NCBI GenBank assembly: GCA_947476285.1
Contig: CANJPU010000020.1
Coordinates: 1 to 64,000 of the forward strand
Source: Comamonadaceae bacterium
Lineage (GTDB): Bacteria; Pseudomonadota; Gammaproteobacteria; Burkholderiales; Burkholderiaceae_C
Direction: 5' to 3'
Length of the DNA stretch: 64,000 nt
Shown here: positions 1-7,471 of the stretch, in pieces
How positions within the stretch are numbered: position 1 is the first letter of the stretch
How the letters are laid out: each line of letters begins with the position of its first letter
Notes under the pieces: model-generated
Told to the model about the DNA's origin: nothing
Databases searched by the model: none
What the model saw: only the letters and a program-made list of their open reading frames with translations
Program-made: the position numbers and the translations under genes

Positions 1-154
1 GCAGCACTTAATAAAACCGATGGATTTGTCGTCCTGGCTAGGCGCAAACCACAGCGATGCCCAGTGGCATCGCGCGGATTTGCAACGACGCCAGGGCGGC
101 AAAGACGCGGTTTTATGTGCTGCATAGAGTGAAACACTACACTAGGGTGTGCTC

Positions 155-1330
155 TCAAGAGCCGACGACGCGGCTGCGTTCGAGCTCTTGTATTTCGGCG
201 TCGTTCAGGCCGACGATGTCGCGCAAAATCTGCGCTCGATTTTCGCTCACATCGGATACCCACTCGCGGGCATGGACATCCGCATTCGAGAAGCGAAAGG
301 GCGGGTTGGGCACCAGGTATTTGCCCGAAGCGTCGGCCACTTCGGCGAACGCGCCGTTGGTGCGCAACTCGGGGTCGGCCAACAGATCGGGGACGCTCTT
401 GAAGCGCGACGAGGGCACGTGCGCGCGCATGAGGATTTCCTCGCATTCGATGGCCGATCGTTGCTGTGTCCATTCTTCCACGCCGGCCATCAACTGGCTC
501 CAGTGTTTCTCGCGCTGGCTGTTGTGCGAGAAGCGCTTGTCGCTCTTCCATTCGGGATGGCCCACTGCGTCGGCGAGGTTTTCAAAGTTCTTCTGGTTGA
601 CCGGCGCCACCATCACGAAGCCATCCTTGGCCTTGAGCGGTGTGTACAAGGGGCGTTCTGTGACGGTTGGAAACTGCGCATCCTGAAACTCATAGACCAG
701 CAGGTTCAGTGATGAGTCAAGTAGGTTCACGTCCACATGTTGACCGCCACCGTGGCGCTCGCGGTGCAAGAGGGCAGTCTGGATGGCGCCGAAGGCGTAG
801 ATGGCGGCGACCGCGTCGGCAGTGAAGACGCCGGTGATGGGCGGGCGGTCGAGGTGGGCATTCCAGCGCATGTGGGTCATGTCAAGGCCGCTGGCCGCAT
901 GAATGATGGGCGCGTAGGCTGGATCGCGCGCGCGGCTGCTGGTCTGGCCAAAGCCGGAGATGGAGCAGTAAATCAGGTTGGGGAACTCATCCTTGAGACT
1001 TGCATAGTCGAGCCCGAGCTCCTGCATCACGCCGGGGCGATAGTTCTCAACGACGACGTCGGACTTGGCGATCAGCTTTCGGGCGATCTCGCGGCCCTTG
1101 GGCGTTTTTAGATCGATGGCGATGCTCTTCTTGCCGACGTTCATCTGGCCGTAGTAGCTGCTGCGTCCATCGCGAACCGGTGAGCGATAGCGCATGTAGT
1201 CACCGGTCAGTGCCTCCACCTTGATCAGCTCGGCGCCGCAATCGGCGAGCAGCCGTGTGGCGAATGGACCGGCCATCATGGATGTGAAGTCGACCACTCG
1301 AATTCCATCGAGGGGCTTGAGTTGAGGCAT
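155..1330 (-). CDS. Class III CoA-transferase (CaiB/BaiF family)
   Basis: A 391-residue protein of the family III CoA-transferases, which move CoA between carboxylic acids in the cytoplasm without a free acyl-CoA hydrolysis step. The N-terminus (GIRVVDFTSMMAGPFATR) is the usual family opening, and VVVENYRPGVMQELGLDY near residues 95-112 is the conserved CoA-binding stretch. The family's catalytic aspartate is probably the D in GVFTADAVAA. The segment AYAPIIHAASGL fits a transferase rather than the racemase-type relative at 12672. It is transcribed divergently from the Bug receptor at 1707, from a promoter at 1460-1488. The acid substrate is not deducible; proximity to the acyl-CoA ligase operon suggests the same pathway. 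Confidence 0.88.
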   Translation of the reverse strand: MPQLKPLDGIRVVDFTSMMAGPFATRLLADCGAELIKVEALTGDYMRYRSPVRDGRSSYYGQMNVGKKSIAIDLKTPKGREIARKLIAKSDVVVENYRPGVMQELGLDYASLKDEFPNLIYCSISGFGQTSSRARDPAYAPIIHAASGLDMTHMRWNAHLDRPPITGVFTADAVAAIYAFGAIQTALLHRERHGGGQHVDVNLLDSSLNLLVYEFQDAQFPTVTERPLYTPLKAKDGFVMVAPVNQKNFENLADAVGHPEWKSDKRFSHNSQREKHWSQLMAGVEEWTQQRSAIECEEILMRAHVPSSRFKSVPDLLADPELRTNGAFAEVADASGKYLVPNPPFRFSNADVHAREWVSDVSENRAQILRDIVGLNDAEIQELERSRVVGS

Positions 1331-1432
1331 TGTTCAGATTCCTTGGGGCTGGGGCCAATACGCGAGCGGGCCAGGCGATGGCGCCCGCTTGAGCTTCAAT
1401 GCCGCGGGTGATGCGCGAGGCGTGTTCCTACA

Positions 1433-1447
1433 TTTCGGCATATTGAA
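1433..1447. promoter_or_regulatory. Putative operator, copy 1 (TTTCGGCATATTGAA)
   Basis: A 15-bp sequence identical to 1618-1632. It lies 12 bp downstream of the minus-strand -10 box, just past the predicted transcription start of the CoA-transferase gene. The core TTC-n8-GAA is an imperfect palindrome, as expected for a dimeric regulator site. Binding here would block early elongation or clearance. The regulator is not identified; the IclR protein (14918) and the TetR protein (4987) are the nearest candidates. Confidence 0.6.
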
Positions 1448-1459
1448 ATTCCTTACGGT

Positions 1460-1488
1460 ATTCTAATTGCGTGGGCCTTCTGTGTAAA
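1460..1488 (-). promoter_or_regulatory. Sigma-70 promoter for the CoA-transferase gene
   Basis: Read on the minus strand, TTTACA (1488-1483) is followed after 17 bp by TAGAAT (1465-1460). Each box has five of six consensus bases and the spacing is ideal. It points to the CoA-transferase start at 1330 and leaves an untranslated leader of roughly 120 nt that contains operator copy 1. Confidence 0.65.
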
Positions 1489-1577
1489 GGCTGCGCCGCG
1501 TCGTTTCAGAGGGTATTAGACCCTCATCGGAAGCATTTGGCGTGCATTGGCAAGGGCCTGGAGGTGCATGGGCTTTC

Positions 1578-1606
1578 TTTACAAGCGGATGTCGAGTGAC
1601 TACACT
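1578..1606 (+). promoter_or_regulatory. Sigma-70 promoter for the first Bug receptor gene
   Basis: TTTACA (1578-1583) and TACACT (1601-1606) are separated by 17 bp. The promoter points to the receptor start at 1707. It uses the same -35 hexamer as the divergent promoter and is followed 11 bp later by operator copy 2. Confidence 0.6.
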
Positions 1607-1617
1607 GTCGAAAGACC

Positions 1618-1632
1618 TTTCGGCATATTGAA
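1618..1632. promoter_or_regulatory. Putative operator, copy 2 (TTTCGGCATATTGAA)
   Basis: Identical over 15 bp to 1433-1447. It lies 11 bp downstream of the plus-strand -10 box and ends 74 bp before the receptor start codon. The two copies are direct repeats on the DNA, so they face opposite ways relative to their own transcripts, but the near-palindromic core makes orientation unimportant to a dimeric protein. Confidence 0.6.
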
Positions 1633-1706
1633 TGACAGGCCCGAGGCGCCATTTCGGCGTGGGGCCACTGCCGCAAGCGAAACGCAAGAACTTGGAGCAA
1701 AGCCCT

Positions 1707-2693
1707 ATGGCACTTAAATCAAACTCTCTACCCGCTTCACTGCTTCGGCGTGCGCTGGTTGGTCTGGCCGCCTGCGCTGCATTAGGCGTGCAGGCGCAAG
1801 CTTATCCCGACAGGGCTTTGCACTTGATCGTGCCGCTCAGCAGTGGCAGCATCACCGACAACATCGCACGCATGGTGACCAACCGCCTGGCCGAGCGCCT
1901 CAAACAGCCAGTGATCGTGGACAACAAGACCGGTGCGGGCGGTATTGTCGCGCTGAAGGCATTGCAGGCCGCGCGGCCTGATGGCTACACATTCGGCCTG
2001 GTCCAGTCGGGCAGCACCATTCAGCCCTGGACGGTGAAGGATTTTCCGTTTGACGTGCGCAAAGACTTCCAGGTGCTCACGCTGATGTATGCCGGCCCTC
2101 TGATGCTGGTGGTGCCGCCGAGTCTGCCGGTGTCCAACGTGTCCGAGTTCATGGCCTACATGAAGGCCAATCCGACCAAGGCGTTCTACGGCTCGTCGGG
2201 CATTGGCACCACCACGCACCTGGCGGTCGAGTTGCTCAAGCAGTCCAGCCCGCTTCAGTTGACCCATGTGCCCTTCAAGGGCTCGGCTGAGGTCTACACC
2301 AGCATGCTGTCGGGCGGGGTCAACGCCTACTTTGATTTGTATGGCACAGCCAAGACCATGGTGGACGGTGGCCGCGCCAAGATCATCGGCGTGGCCAGCA
2401 AGACCCGCATGGCTGTGCTTCCCAATGTGGCGCCGGTGGCGGATGTGTTGCCCGACTTCGAGGTCATGGGCTGGACTGCCTTTGCGGTGCCCAACGGCAC
2501 GCCCAAGGATGTCTCGGACAAGCTGCTGTCCGAGTTGCAGGCAGTGATGCGCGAGCCTGAGTTCCAGAACCGCTTGCGCGCCATGGGCGTGGAGCCCGGC
2601 GGCAACTCGCCCGCCGAAATCAATCAGTACATCACGAGTGAGTACGAGAAGTGGGGCCGTGTGACGCGCGGCGCGGGCATCAAGCCTGAGTGA
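1707..2693 (+). CDS. Tripartite tricarboxylate-type (TctC/Bug) periplasmic receptor 1
   Basis: A 328-residue periplasmic substrate-binding protein. The first 32 residues form a signal peptide (charged start, hydrophobic LVGLAACAALGV, cleavage after AQA), and the mature protein opens with YPDRALHLIVP, the usual Bug beginning. I chose the ATG at 1707 over an in-frame ATG at 1632 because it gives a clean signal peptide and follows a GGAG ribosome site; the upstream ATG would add 25 residues ahead of it and lies inside the operator. Bug proteins usually bind small carboxylates. No TctA or TctB membrane partners are in the window, so it either serves distant permease genes or acts as a sensor. It is probably co-regulated with the divergent CoA-transferase. 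Confidence 0.9.
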   Translation: MALKSNSLPASLLRRALVGLAACAALGVQAQAYPDRALHLIVPLSSGSITDNIARMVTNRLAERLKQPVIVDNKTGAGGIVALKALQAARPDGYTFGLVQSGSTIQPWTVKDFPFDVRKDFQVLTLMYAGPLMLVVPPSLPVSNVSEFMAYMKANPTKAFYGSSGIGTTTHLAVELLKQSSPLQLTHVPFKGSAEVYTSMLSGGVNAYFDLYGTAKTMVDGGRAKIIGVASKTRMAVLPNVAPVADVLPDFEVMGWTAFAVPNGTPKDVSDKLLSELQAVMREPEFQNRLRAMGVEPGGNSPAEINQYITSEYEKWGRVTRGAGIKPE

Positions 2694-2715
2694 GTTGAAC
2701 CTAGAAACGGCGCCG

Positions 2716-4926
2716 CTACGCGGTGCCCGCCATGGCCTCGATGGCAACCGGTATGGCGCTCATGCGGGGTATGCCTGAGATGGAGTCCGCCTCGTCCATG
2801 TCCACCAACTGAGTGACTGAGCGGCCTGGGTTTTTGGCGGCGTCTTGCAGCAAACCACCGAAGCCATGAATGACGGAGATCACCCCCGGGCGTAGAGAGT
2901 CGTCTGCCTGGAGCTTGACCTGGATCGCGCCGTGCCGCGAGCGCACCATGGCGACGTCGCCCGGTGCCAGCCCCAGGGGTTTGAAGTCTGCTGAATGCAG
3001 ATGAGCGGGTGTGTATCCGCTCTTGTCGGCTGGCTCTGCAACATGATGGCCCACAGAGTTCATTACCTGGTTGATGCGGCGTGAAATCAGCAGGTGAGTC
3101 TGGTGCGCCTGCAACTCGGGTGGCGCCTCGCGCCTGACCTGTGCGAGTTCGGCGATCATCATCGGATCGGCCAGTTGCAGCCGTGCCGTGCAGCTTGCTT
3201 CGCGCCCCGCGACTTTCATGGCAACGTTCTCGAACACATGGCCGTGCGGATATTTTTGCACTTCGGCCAGCGGTATACGGGAGCCAGCGCAAGTCATTTC
3301 CACAAACTCTTCATTGCTGGGCTCGCGTGTCATGTCCAGCGGGAAGGTGGCTGATGGGTTCTCGATATGGCCGCGGTAGCCGAAGGTGTTGCTCAAGGTC
3401 AGTTTGAGGCCCATGCGCTGACCGAGCCGGTAGAAGAAGGAAGCGTCTTCCAGCAGGTCAGAGCCGGCGGGCCGCTCGACCACCTTGGCCGTGTACTGCG
3501 CCCAGGGGATGGTGAATCCGCGCGCTGCGCCCACGTATTTGAGCGACTCGACGCGGCTGGTCGATGCGGCGGTTTCGAGCTGATGGGGCGCGGGCACGAA
3601 GTAATGTGCCAGCTTGGCGGTGGCGGTCATGTGCAGATCCATCACCACCAGAAGTTCCAATGATTTCAGGGCCGCTTCAGTCTTGCGTTGGTCGGGCCAG
3701 GAAAGAATCGGGTTGCCCGAAAGACAAATGAGCGCCTTGATGCCCTTGTCACCGCCTTTGAGGATTTCATCTGGCAGGGCGGCAGTGGGCATGCCAGAGG
3801 CGCTCTCGCGAAAGCCGGTGGCAGGCATGGTGCCCTTGGCAAAAACCGGGAAGGGCGCATAGGGCTGCGCCCGCGGCTGAAAAGCGGGTAGCAACACATT
3901 GGGGTAGGGTGCGTCTTCGCCCTCGGCTGCCCAGCCGCCGCACAATGTGTTCAGACACAGGCTGAGGTAGAAGGTGAGATTGTTGTGCGGTGAAAAGCTG
4001 GCGCCGGTGGCGCAGATCACACCGCTGCGGCGCGCGCGGCCGAAGCTGCGTGCTGCGTCCAGCAATTGTTCGACTGCAATGCCCGCACGCGCCGCCACAT
4101 GTTCGGGCGTGTAGGGTGCCACGGCCGCGGCGAGGGCGTCAAAGCCTTCGGCATTGGCCTGAACGAAGGCGCTGTCGTACAAGCCCTCGGCAATGATGAT
4201 GTGGACGATGCCGGCCAGCAAAGTCGCATCTTCGCCCGGTTTGGCCTGCAGGTGGTGCGTGGCGCGGCGCGCGGTCTCGGTGCGGCGCGGATCGATCACG
4301 ATCAGCTTCATGCCGCGCTCGACCGCCTCCTTGAGCCGCTGGCCGGGGTTGTTCATGGGTGCGCCGTTGGACTTGGCGATCACCGGGTTGGCACCCACGA
4401 TCATCCAGGCCTCGCATGATTCAAAACTGCGCGCGCCAGCATGCCAGTGCCCGTGCATGGCCAGCGAGATGTTGGCGGCCGGCTTGTCGATGGCCATGGC
4501 GGAGAAGATCAGGTCCGAGCCCAGCGCGTTGAGCCAAGCGCGGGCCATTGCTGAGCCCACCGGGTTGGTGACGTTGCCCGTGCCGTAGTAGACGGCCACT
4601 GAGCGCGGGCCGTGCCGCCGGGTGATCTCCTGTATGCGGCGTGCCACCTCGTCAAGCAGTGTGTCCGATGGCATGGGTGCAAGCTGCCCGTTGGCTTTAC
4701 GGGCCAGGCAATGCAGCGGGCGCTGTGGGTGGTTGTGCTGCGCTGGAATGTCGCGCCCTTTGGGGCAGGTGTAGCCGTCGTAGGCGGGTGCTTCGAAATC
4801 ACCGGCGACCTTCACCGCGCGGCCATTTTCCACCGTGACCATGATGGGGCAGTAGGCGGTGCAGTTTCGGCAGAAGCTGGGCACCGTGCGTGTGTCAGAT
4901 GAAGTGGCGCTGGTAGTCGATTGCAT
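2716..4926 (-). CDS. Molybdopterin-dependent oxidoreductase, single large subunit
   Basis: A 736-residue member of the DMSO-reductase/formate-dehydrogenase superfamily. Near the N-terminus C19, C22, C26 and C54 (CRNCTAYCP and TCPKGR) form a [4Fe-4S] motif. The middle carries the Mo-bis-MGD fold, including IVGANPVIAKSNGAP, and the last 130 or so residues resemble the molybdopterin-dinucleotide-binding domain. There is no twin-arginine signal, so it should be cytoplasmic. No small Fe-S or membrane subunit and no FdhD-like chaperone lies beside it. There is no in-frame TGA, so no selenocysteine. It starts 60 bp downstream of the TetR gene on the same strand and is probably co-transcribed. The reaction is unknown; acetylene-hydratase-like or hydroxylase-type chemistry are possibilities I cannot separate. 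Confidence 0.85.
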   Translation of the reverse strand: MQSTTSATSSDTRTVPSFCRNCTAYCPIMVTVENGRAVKVAGDFEAPAYDGYTCPKGRDIPAQHNHPQRPLHCLARKANGQLAPMPSDTLLDEVARRIQEITRRHGPRSVAVYYGTGNVTNPVGSAMARAWLNALGSDLIFSAMAIDKPAANISLAMHGHWHAGARSFESCEAWMIVGANPVIAKSNGAPMNNPGQRLKEAVERGMKLIVIDPRRTETARRATHHLQAKPGEDATLLAGIVHIIIAEGLYDSAFVQANAEGFDALAAAVAPYTPEHVAARAGIAVEQLLDAARSFGRARRSGVICATGASFSPHNNLTFYLSLCLNTLCGGWAAEGEDAPYPNVLLPAFQPRAQPYAPFPVFAKGTMPATGFRESASGMPTAALPDEILKGGDKGIKALICLSGNPILSWPDQRKTEAALKSLELLVVMDLHMTATAKLAHYFVPAPHQLETAASTSRVESLKYVGAARGFTIPWAQYTAKVVERPAGSDLLEDASFFYRLGQRMGLKLTLSNTFGYRGHIENPSATFPLDMTREPSNEEFVEMTCAGSRIPLAEVQKYPHGHVFENVAMKVAGREASCTARLQLADPMMIAELAQVRREAPPELQAHQTHLLISRRINQVMNSVGHHVAEPADKSGYTPAHLHSADFKPLGLAPGDVAMVRSRHGAIQVKLQADDSLRPGVISVIHGFGGLLQDAAKNPGRSVTQLVDMDEADSISGIPRMSAIPVAIEAMAGTA

Positions 4927-4986
4927 GGGTGCCTTGTTCTGGTTGTAGGAGCCGAAGGGAAATCGTAGGTTGGACCTGTGGCTGCG

Positions 4987-5646
4987 TCAACCGGCAATGC
5001 CCGTAGGCACTGGGCTGCACAAGCCGTTGAGCACCATATCGGAGAAGGCGACTGCGATCTGCTCGCGGTCGTGCTTGTCGGGCCGAAACCAGCGATGGCT
5101 CCAGTTGCACAGGCCGGTGATGCCGGCGGCGATGATGCGCGCGTCGCCCTTGGTGTGGATAGAGCCGTCGTCCATGCCGTCCTGGATGATCTTGACCACC
5201 GCATGGTCAAAGCGCTTGCCCAGCGATTTCATCTTGGTGCTCCAGGCGGTGCGGTCGCCCATCAGGCGTGTCATGTCCTCTTGCACGTAGATGAAAAGGT
5301 AAGGGTAGTGCCTTTCGTATGACTCAAACAGACGTTCGATCAGAATGCGCAGTTGCTTGACGGGGGCGTCGTCGGTGGCTGCGATGGCCTCGGCCATCAG
5401 CACGTTGCCGGTCATGGCGCCTTCTACCATCTCGCGAAACAGCTCTTTCTTGCCCTTGTAGTAGTAGTAGATCGAGGCGCGGTCCAGGCCGGCCTTCTTG
5501 GCGATGTCGTCCACGTTGGCCGCTTGGTAGCCCTTCTCGCGAAAGATGGTGGCTGCCGCAAGGCGGATTTTTTCCCGTCTCTTTTCGTACTCATCGTCGG
5601 CGGCCTTGCGGGCGTTGATGCGTCGGTTGGAAATGTTGCTGGCCAT
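4987..5646 (-). CDS. TetR-family transcriptional regulator
   Basis: A 219-residue repressor. The N-terminal helix-turn-helix spans about residues 25-70 (AAATIFREKGYQAANVDDIA, then KKAGLDRASIYYYYKGKKEL), the typical TetR signature. The C-terminal two thirds would form the ligand pocket and dimer face; in this setting the ligand is plausibly an acyl-CoA or the free acid. It is transcribed away from the acyl-CoA ligase operon across a 182-bp gap. That gap holds an inverted repeat overlapping the -35 box of the ligase promoter, which suggests it represses that operon. It also heads the transcript for the molybdopterin oxidoreductase. Confidence 0.92.
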   Translation of the reverse strand: MASNISNRRINARKAADDEYEKRREKIRLAAATIFREKGYQAANVDDIAKKAGLDRASIYYYYKGKKELFREMVEGAMTGNVLMAEAIAATDDAPVKQLRILIERLFESYERHYPYLFIYVQEDMTRLMGDRTAWSTKMKSLGKRFDHAVVKIIQDGMDDGSIHTKGDARIIAAGITGLCNWSHRWFRPDKHDREQIAVAFSDMVLNGLCSPVPTGIAG

Positions 5647-5735
5647 CTTGTCGGGAACCTTCCTGTGCGCAATGTGCCGAGCGTGCGAGCGGCGTGGATA
5701 ATTGTACGGTCAGGAAAGCACGCTTGCATATGCTA

Positions 5736-5751
5736 TCAACACTTCTGTTGA
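5736..5751. promoter_or_regulatory. Putative TetR operator (TCAAC-n6-GTTGA)
   Basis: A perfect 5+5 inverted repeat with a 6-bp centre (TCAACACTTCTGTTGA) lies between the divergent TetR and acyl-CoA ligase genes. Its right arm shares bases with the TTGACA -35 box at 5748-5753, so a protein bound here would exclude RNA polymerase from the ligase promoter. Confidence 0.5.
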
Positions 5752-5776
5752 CAATATGTGCGTTGCCGGCTACATT
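5748..5776 (+). promoter_or_regulatory. Sigma-70 promoter for the acyl-CoA ligase operon
   Basis: A perfect consensus TTGACA (5748-5753) is followed at 17 bp by TACATT (5771-5776). Transcription would start near 5783, about 45 nt before the ligase start codon. The whole tightly spaced plus-strand gene set to 13793 could be read from it. Confidence 0.65.
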
Positions 5777-5828
5777 TCGGACACGGTGGCGGCGATAGGG
5801 CGGCCGCTTTCGACAGGAGTGGCGGTAT

Positions 5829-7457
5829 ATGGCGGGATGGAATCTAGCTGACGTACTCGAGGTGGTCGCCAATGAAATACCCCAGGCGCCGGCGCTGATC
5901 CATGGGGCCCGGGTCCTAACCTGGGAGCAGGTCGATCGCCGTGCCAACGCCGTGGCGCGTTACTTCGATGCAAATGGCGTGCAGCGCCATGACCGTGTCA
6001 CCCAGTACCTACATAACACGCCCGAGTACCTCGAATCCTTCATTGCCTGCTTCAAAGGTTCGTTCGTGCCCTTCAACACGAACTATCGTTACGGCCCGGA
6101 CGAGCTCACCTATCTCTGGAACGATGCCGACGCGGTGGCAGTGGTGTTCCACGGCACCTACACGCCGACCATCGAGGCCATGAAATCGCGCGTGCCCACC
6201 GTCAAGGTCTGGTTGTGGGTGGACGACGGCAGCGGCCCGTGTCCGAACTGGGCCACGCCTTATGAAGAGGTTGCCCAGGGCAAGCGCGAGACGGGCGAAG
6301 CCCCAGTCTGGCAGCGCAGTGGCGACGATCACATCCTGATTTACACCGGCGGCACCACCGGCATGCCCAAAGGCGTCATGTGGCGCCAGGATGACTTGTT
6401 CATCCGCCTCAACACCGAGCGCGGCGACATCTACCCCGAAGAGACCGACATGCAGTTTGTGCGCGATCGAGTTTCCAAAAAGGGCCGGCCCCATCTGTCA
6501 GCCAGCCCCTTGATGCACGGTGCGGGGCTCTTGACCTGCTTTCTCATCCTTTCGCGTGGCGGCTCCATTTCGCATCTGGAGAAGCGCTCGTTCGACCCCA
6601 TCGATCTGCTCGACACAGTGCAGCGAGATCGCGTTGCCAGCGTGATGTGGGTGGGCGATGCCTTTGCCCGCCCGATTGTGGCCACACTCGACGCGAATCC
6701 GGGCCGCTGGAATTTAAGCTCCCTCAAGACCGTGATGTCCAGCGGTGTGATCTTCAGCGCTGAAGTCAAGGACGCGCTTTTGCGCCATCTGCCCGATCTG
6801 ACCATTTCGGACATCTTCGGCTCGTCCGAGACCATGTCTCTTGGGCGGTCGATCACCTCAAAGAAAGAGAAGCCCGTTGCCACCGGCTCGTTTCAGGCCA
6901 AGTCAAACACCCGTGTCATCGATGAGAACGGCAAGGACGTGGTGCCAGGCTCGGGCGAGCGCGGCTTGCTGGCCATTGGCGGGCGACAGCCAGTGGGCTA
7001 TCACAAGGACACAGGCAAGACGGCTCAGACATTCCGCATGATCGATGGCAAGCGCTATGCCGTGCCCGGCGACTGGGCCACCATGGATGTGGACGGCACG
7101 GTCAGACTGCTTGGGCGAGGGTCCGAGTGCATCAACACCGGCGGCGAGAAAGTGTTCCCCGACGAAGTTGAAGTCGTGCTCAAGTCGCACGATTCAATCT
7201 ATGACGCAGTGGTCATGGGCATTCCCGATGAACGCTTCGGCCAGTCGATTCTGGCGGTGGTCGAGCCCAAGAAGCAATGCGCCATCGATGCGCAAGAGGT
7301 CATGGCCTTCGTGCGGACCCGGCTCGCAACCTACAAGGCGCCCCGGCGAATCATCACCGTCGAAGCGATGGACCGCGGGCCCAACGGCAAGGCTGACCTC
7401 AAAGCCATTCGTGAGATGGTGCTGGCGGTCATCCAGCGCGAAAAATCGCAATCATAG
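5829..7457 (+). CDS. AMP-forming acyl-CoA ligase
   Basis: A 542-residue adenylate-forming enzyme that activates a carboxylic acid to its CoA thioester with ATP. The AMP-binding P-loop is IYTGGTTGMPKGVMW at residues 171-185. The C-terminal catalytic lysine is K521 in GPNGKADLK, and TGGEKVFPDEVEVVL marks the hinge to the C-terminal domain. The TGGTTGMPKGVMW form is the variant I associate with FadD3/FadD19-like steroid and branched-chain ligases rather than with acetate or long-chain enzymes. It is the first gene of the operon and so probably the entry step. The gene ends 14 bp before the thiolase. Confidence 0.9.
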   Translation: MAGWNLADVLEVVANEIPQAPALIHGARVLTWEQVDRRANAVARYFDANGVQRHDRVTQYLHNTPEYLESFIACFKGSFVPFNTNYRYGPDELTYLWNDADAVAVVFHGTYTPTIEAMKSRVPTVKVWLWVDDGSGPCPNWATPYEEVAQGKRETGEAPVWQRSGDDHILIYTGGTTGMPKGVMWRQDDLFIRLNTERGDIYPEETDMQFVRDRVSKKGRPHLSASPLMHGAGLLTCFLILSRGGSISHLEKRSFDPIDLLDTVQRDRVASVMWVGDAFARPIVATLDANPGRWNLSSLKTVMSSGVIFSAEVKDALLRHLPDLTISDIFGSSETMSLGRSITSKKEKPVATGSFQAKSNTRVIDENGKDVVPGSGERGLLAIGGRQPVGYHKDTGKTAQTFRMIDGKRYAVPGDWATMDVDGTVRLLGRGSECINTGGEKVFPDEVEVVLKSHDSIYDAVVMGIPDERFGQSILAVVEPKKQCAIDAQEVMAFVRTRLATYKAPRRIITVEAMDRGPNGKADLKAIREMVLAVIQREKSQS

Positions 7458-7471
7458 GAAGAGAGAATCAG

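Larger units (their letters stand above)
1331..1706. other. Divergent intergenic control region
   Basis: This 376-bp non-coding stretch separates two divergently transcribed genes. It holds a minus-strand promoter (1460-1488), a plus-strand promoter (1578-1606), and two identical 15-bp copies of one sequence (1433-1447 and 1618-1632), each 11-12 bp downstream of a -10 box. Short frames through it on either strand have no family resemblance and I do not consider them genes. The arrangement implies that the CoA-transferase and the Bug receptor are controlled together. Confidence 0.7.

Noticed and set aside
1-154. Possible end of another gene at the left edge
   Set aside because: Frames through this stretch are shadows that continue antisense to the CoA-transferase; no domain or gene end could be recognised.
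2716-4926. Possible selenocysteine in the molybdopterin oxidoreductase, prompted by selA in the window
   Set aside because: The gene is one uninterrupted frame with no internal TGA and no Sec-type HxxxxxGxU motif.
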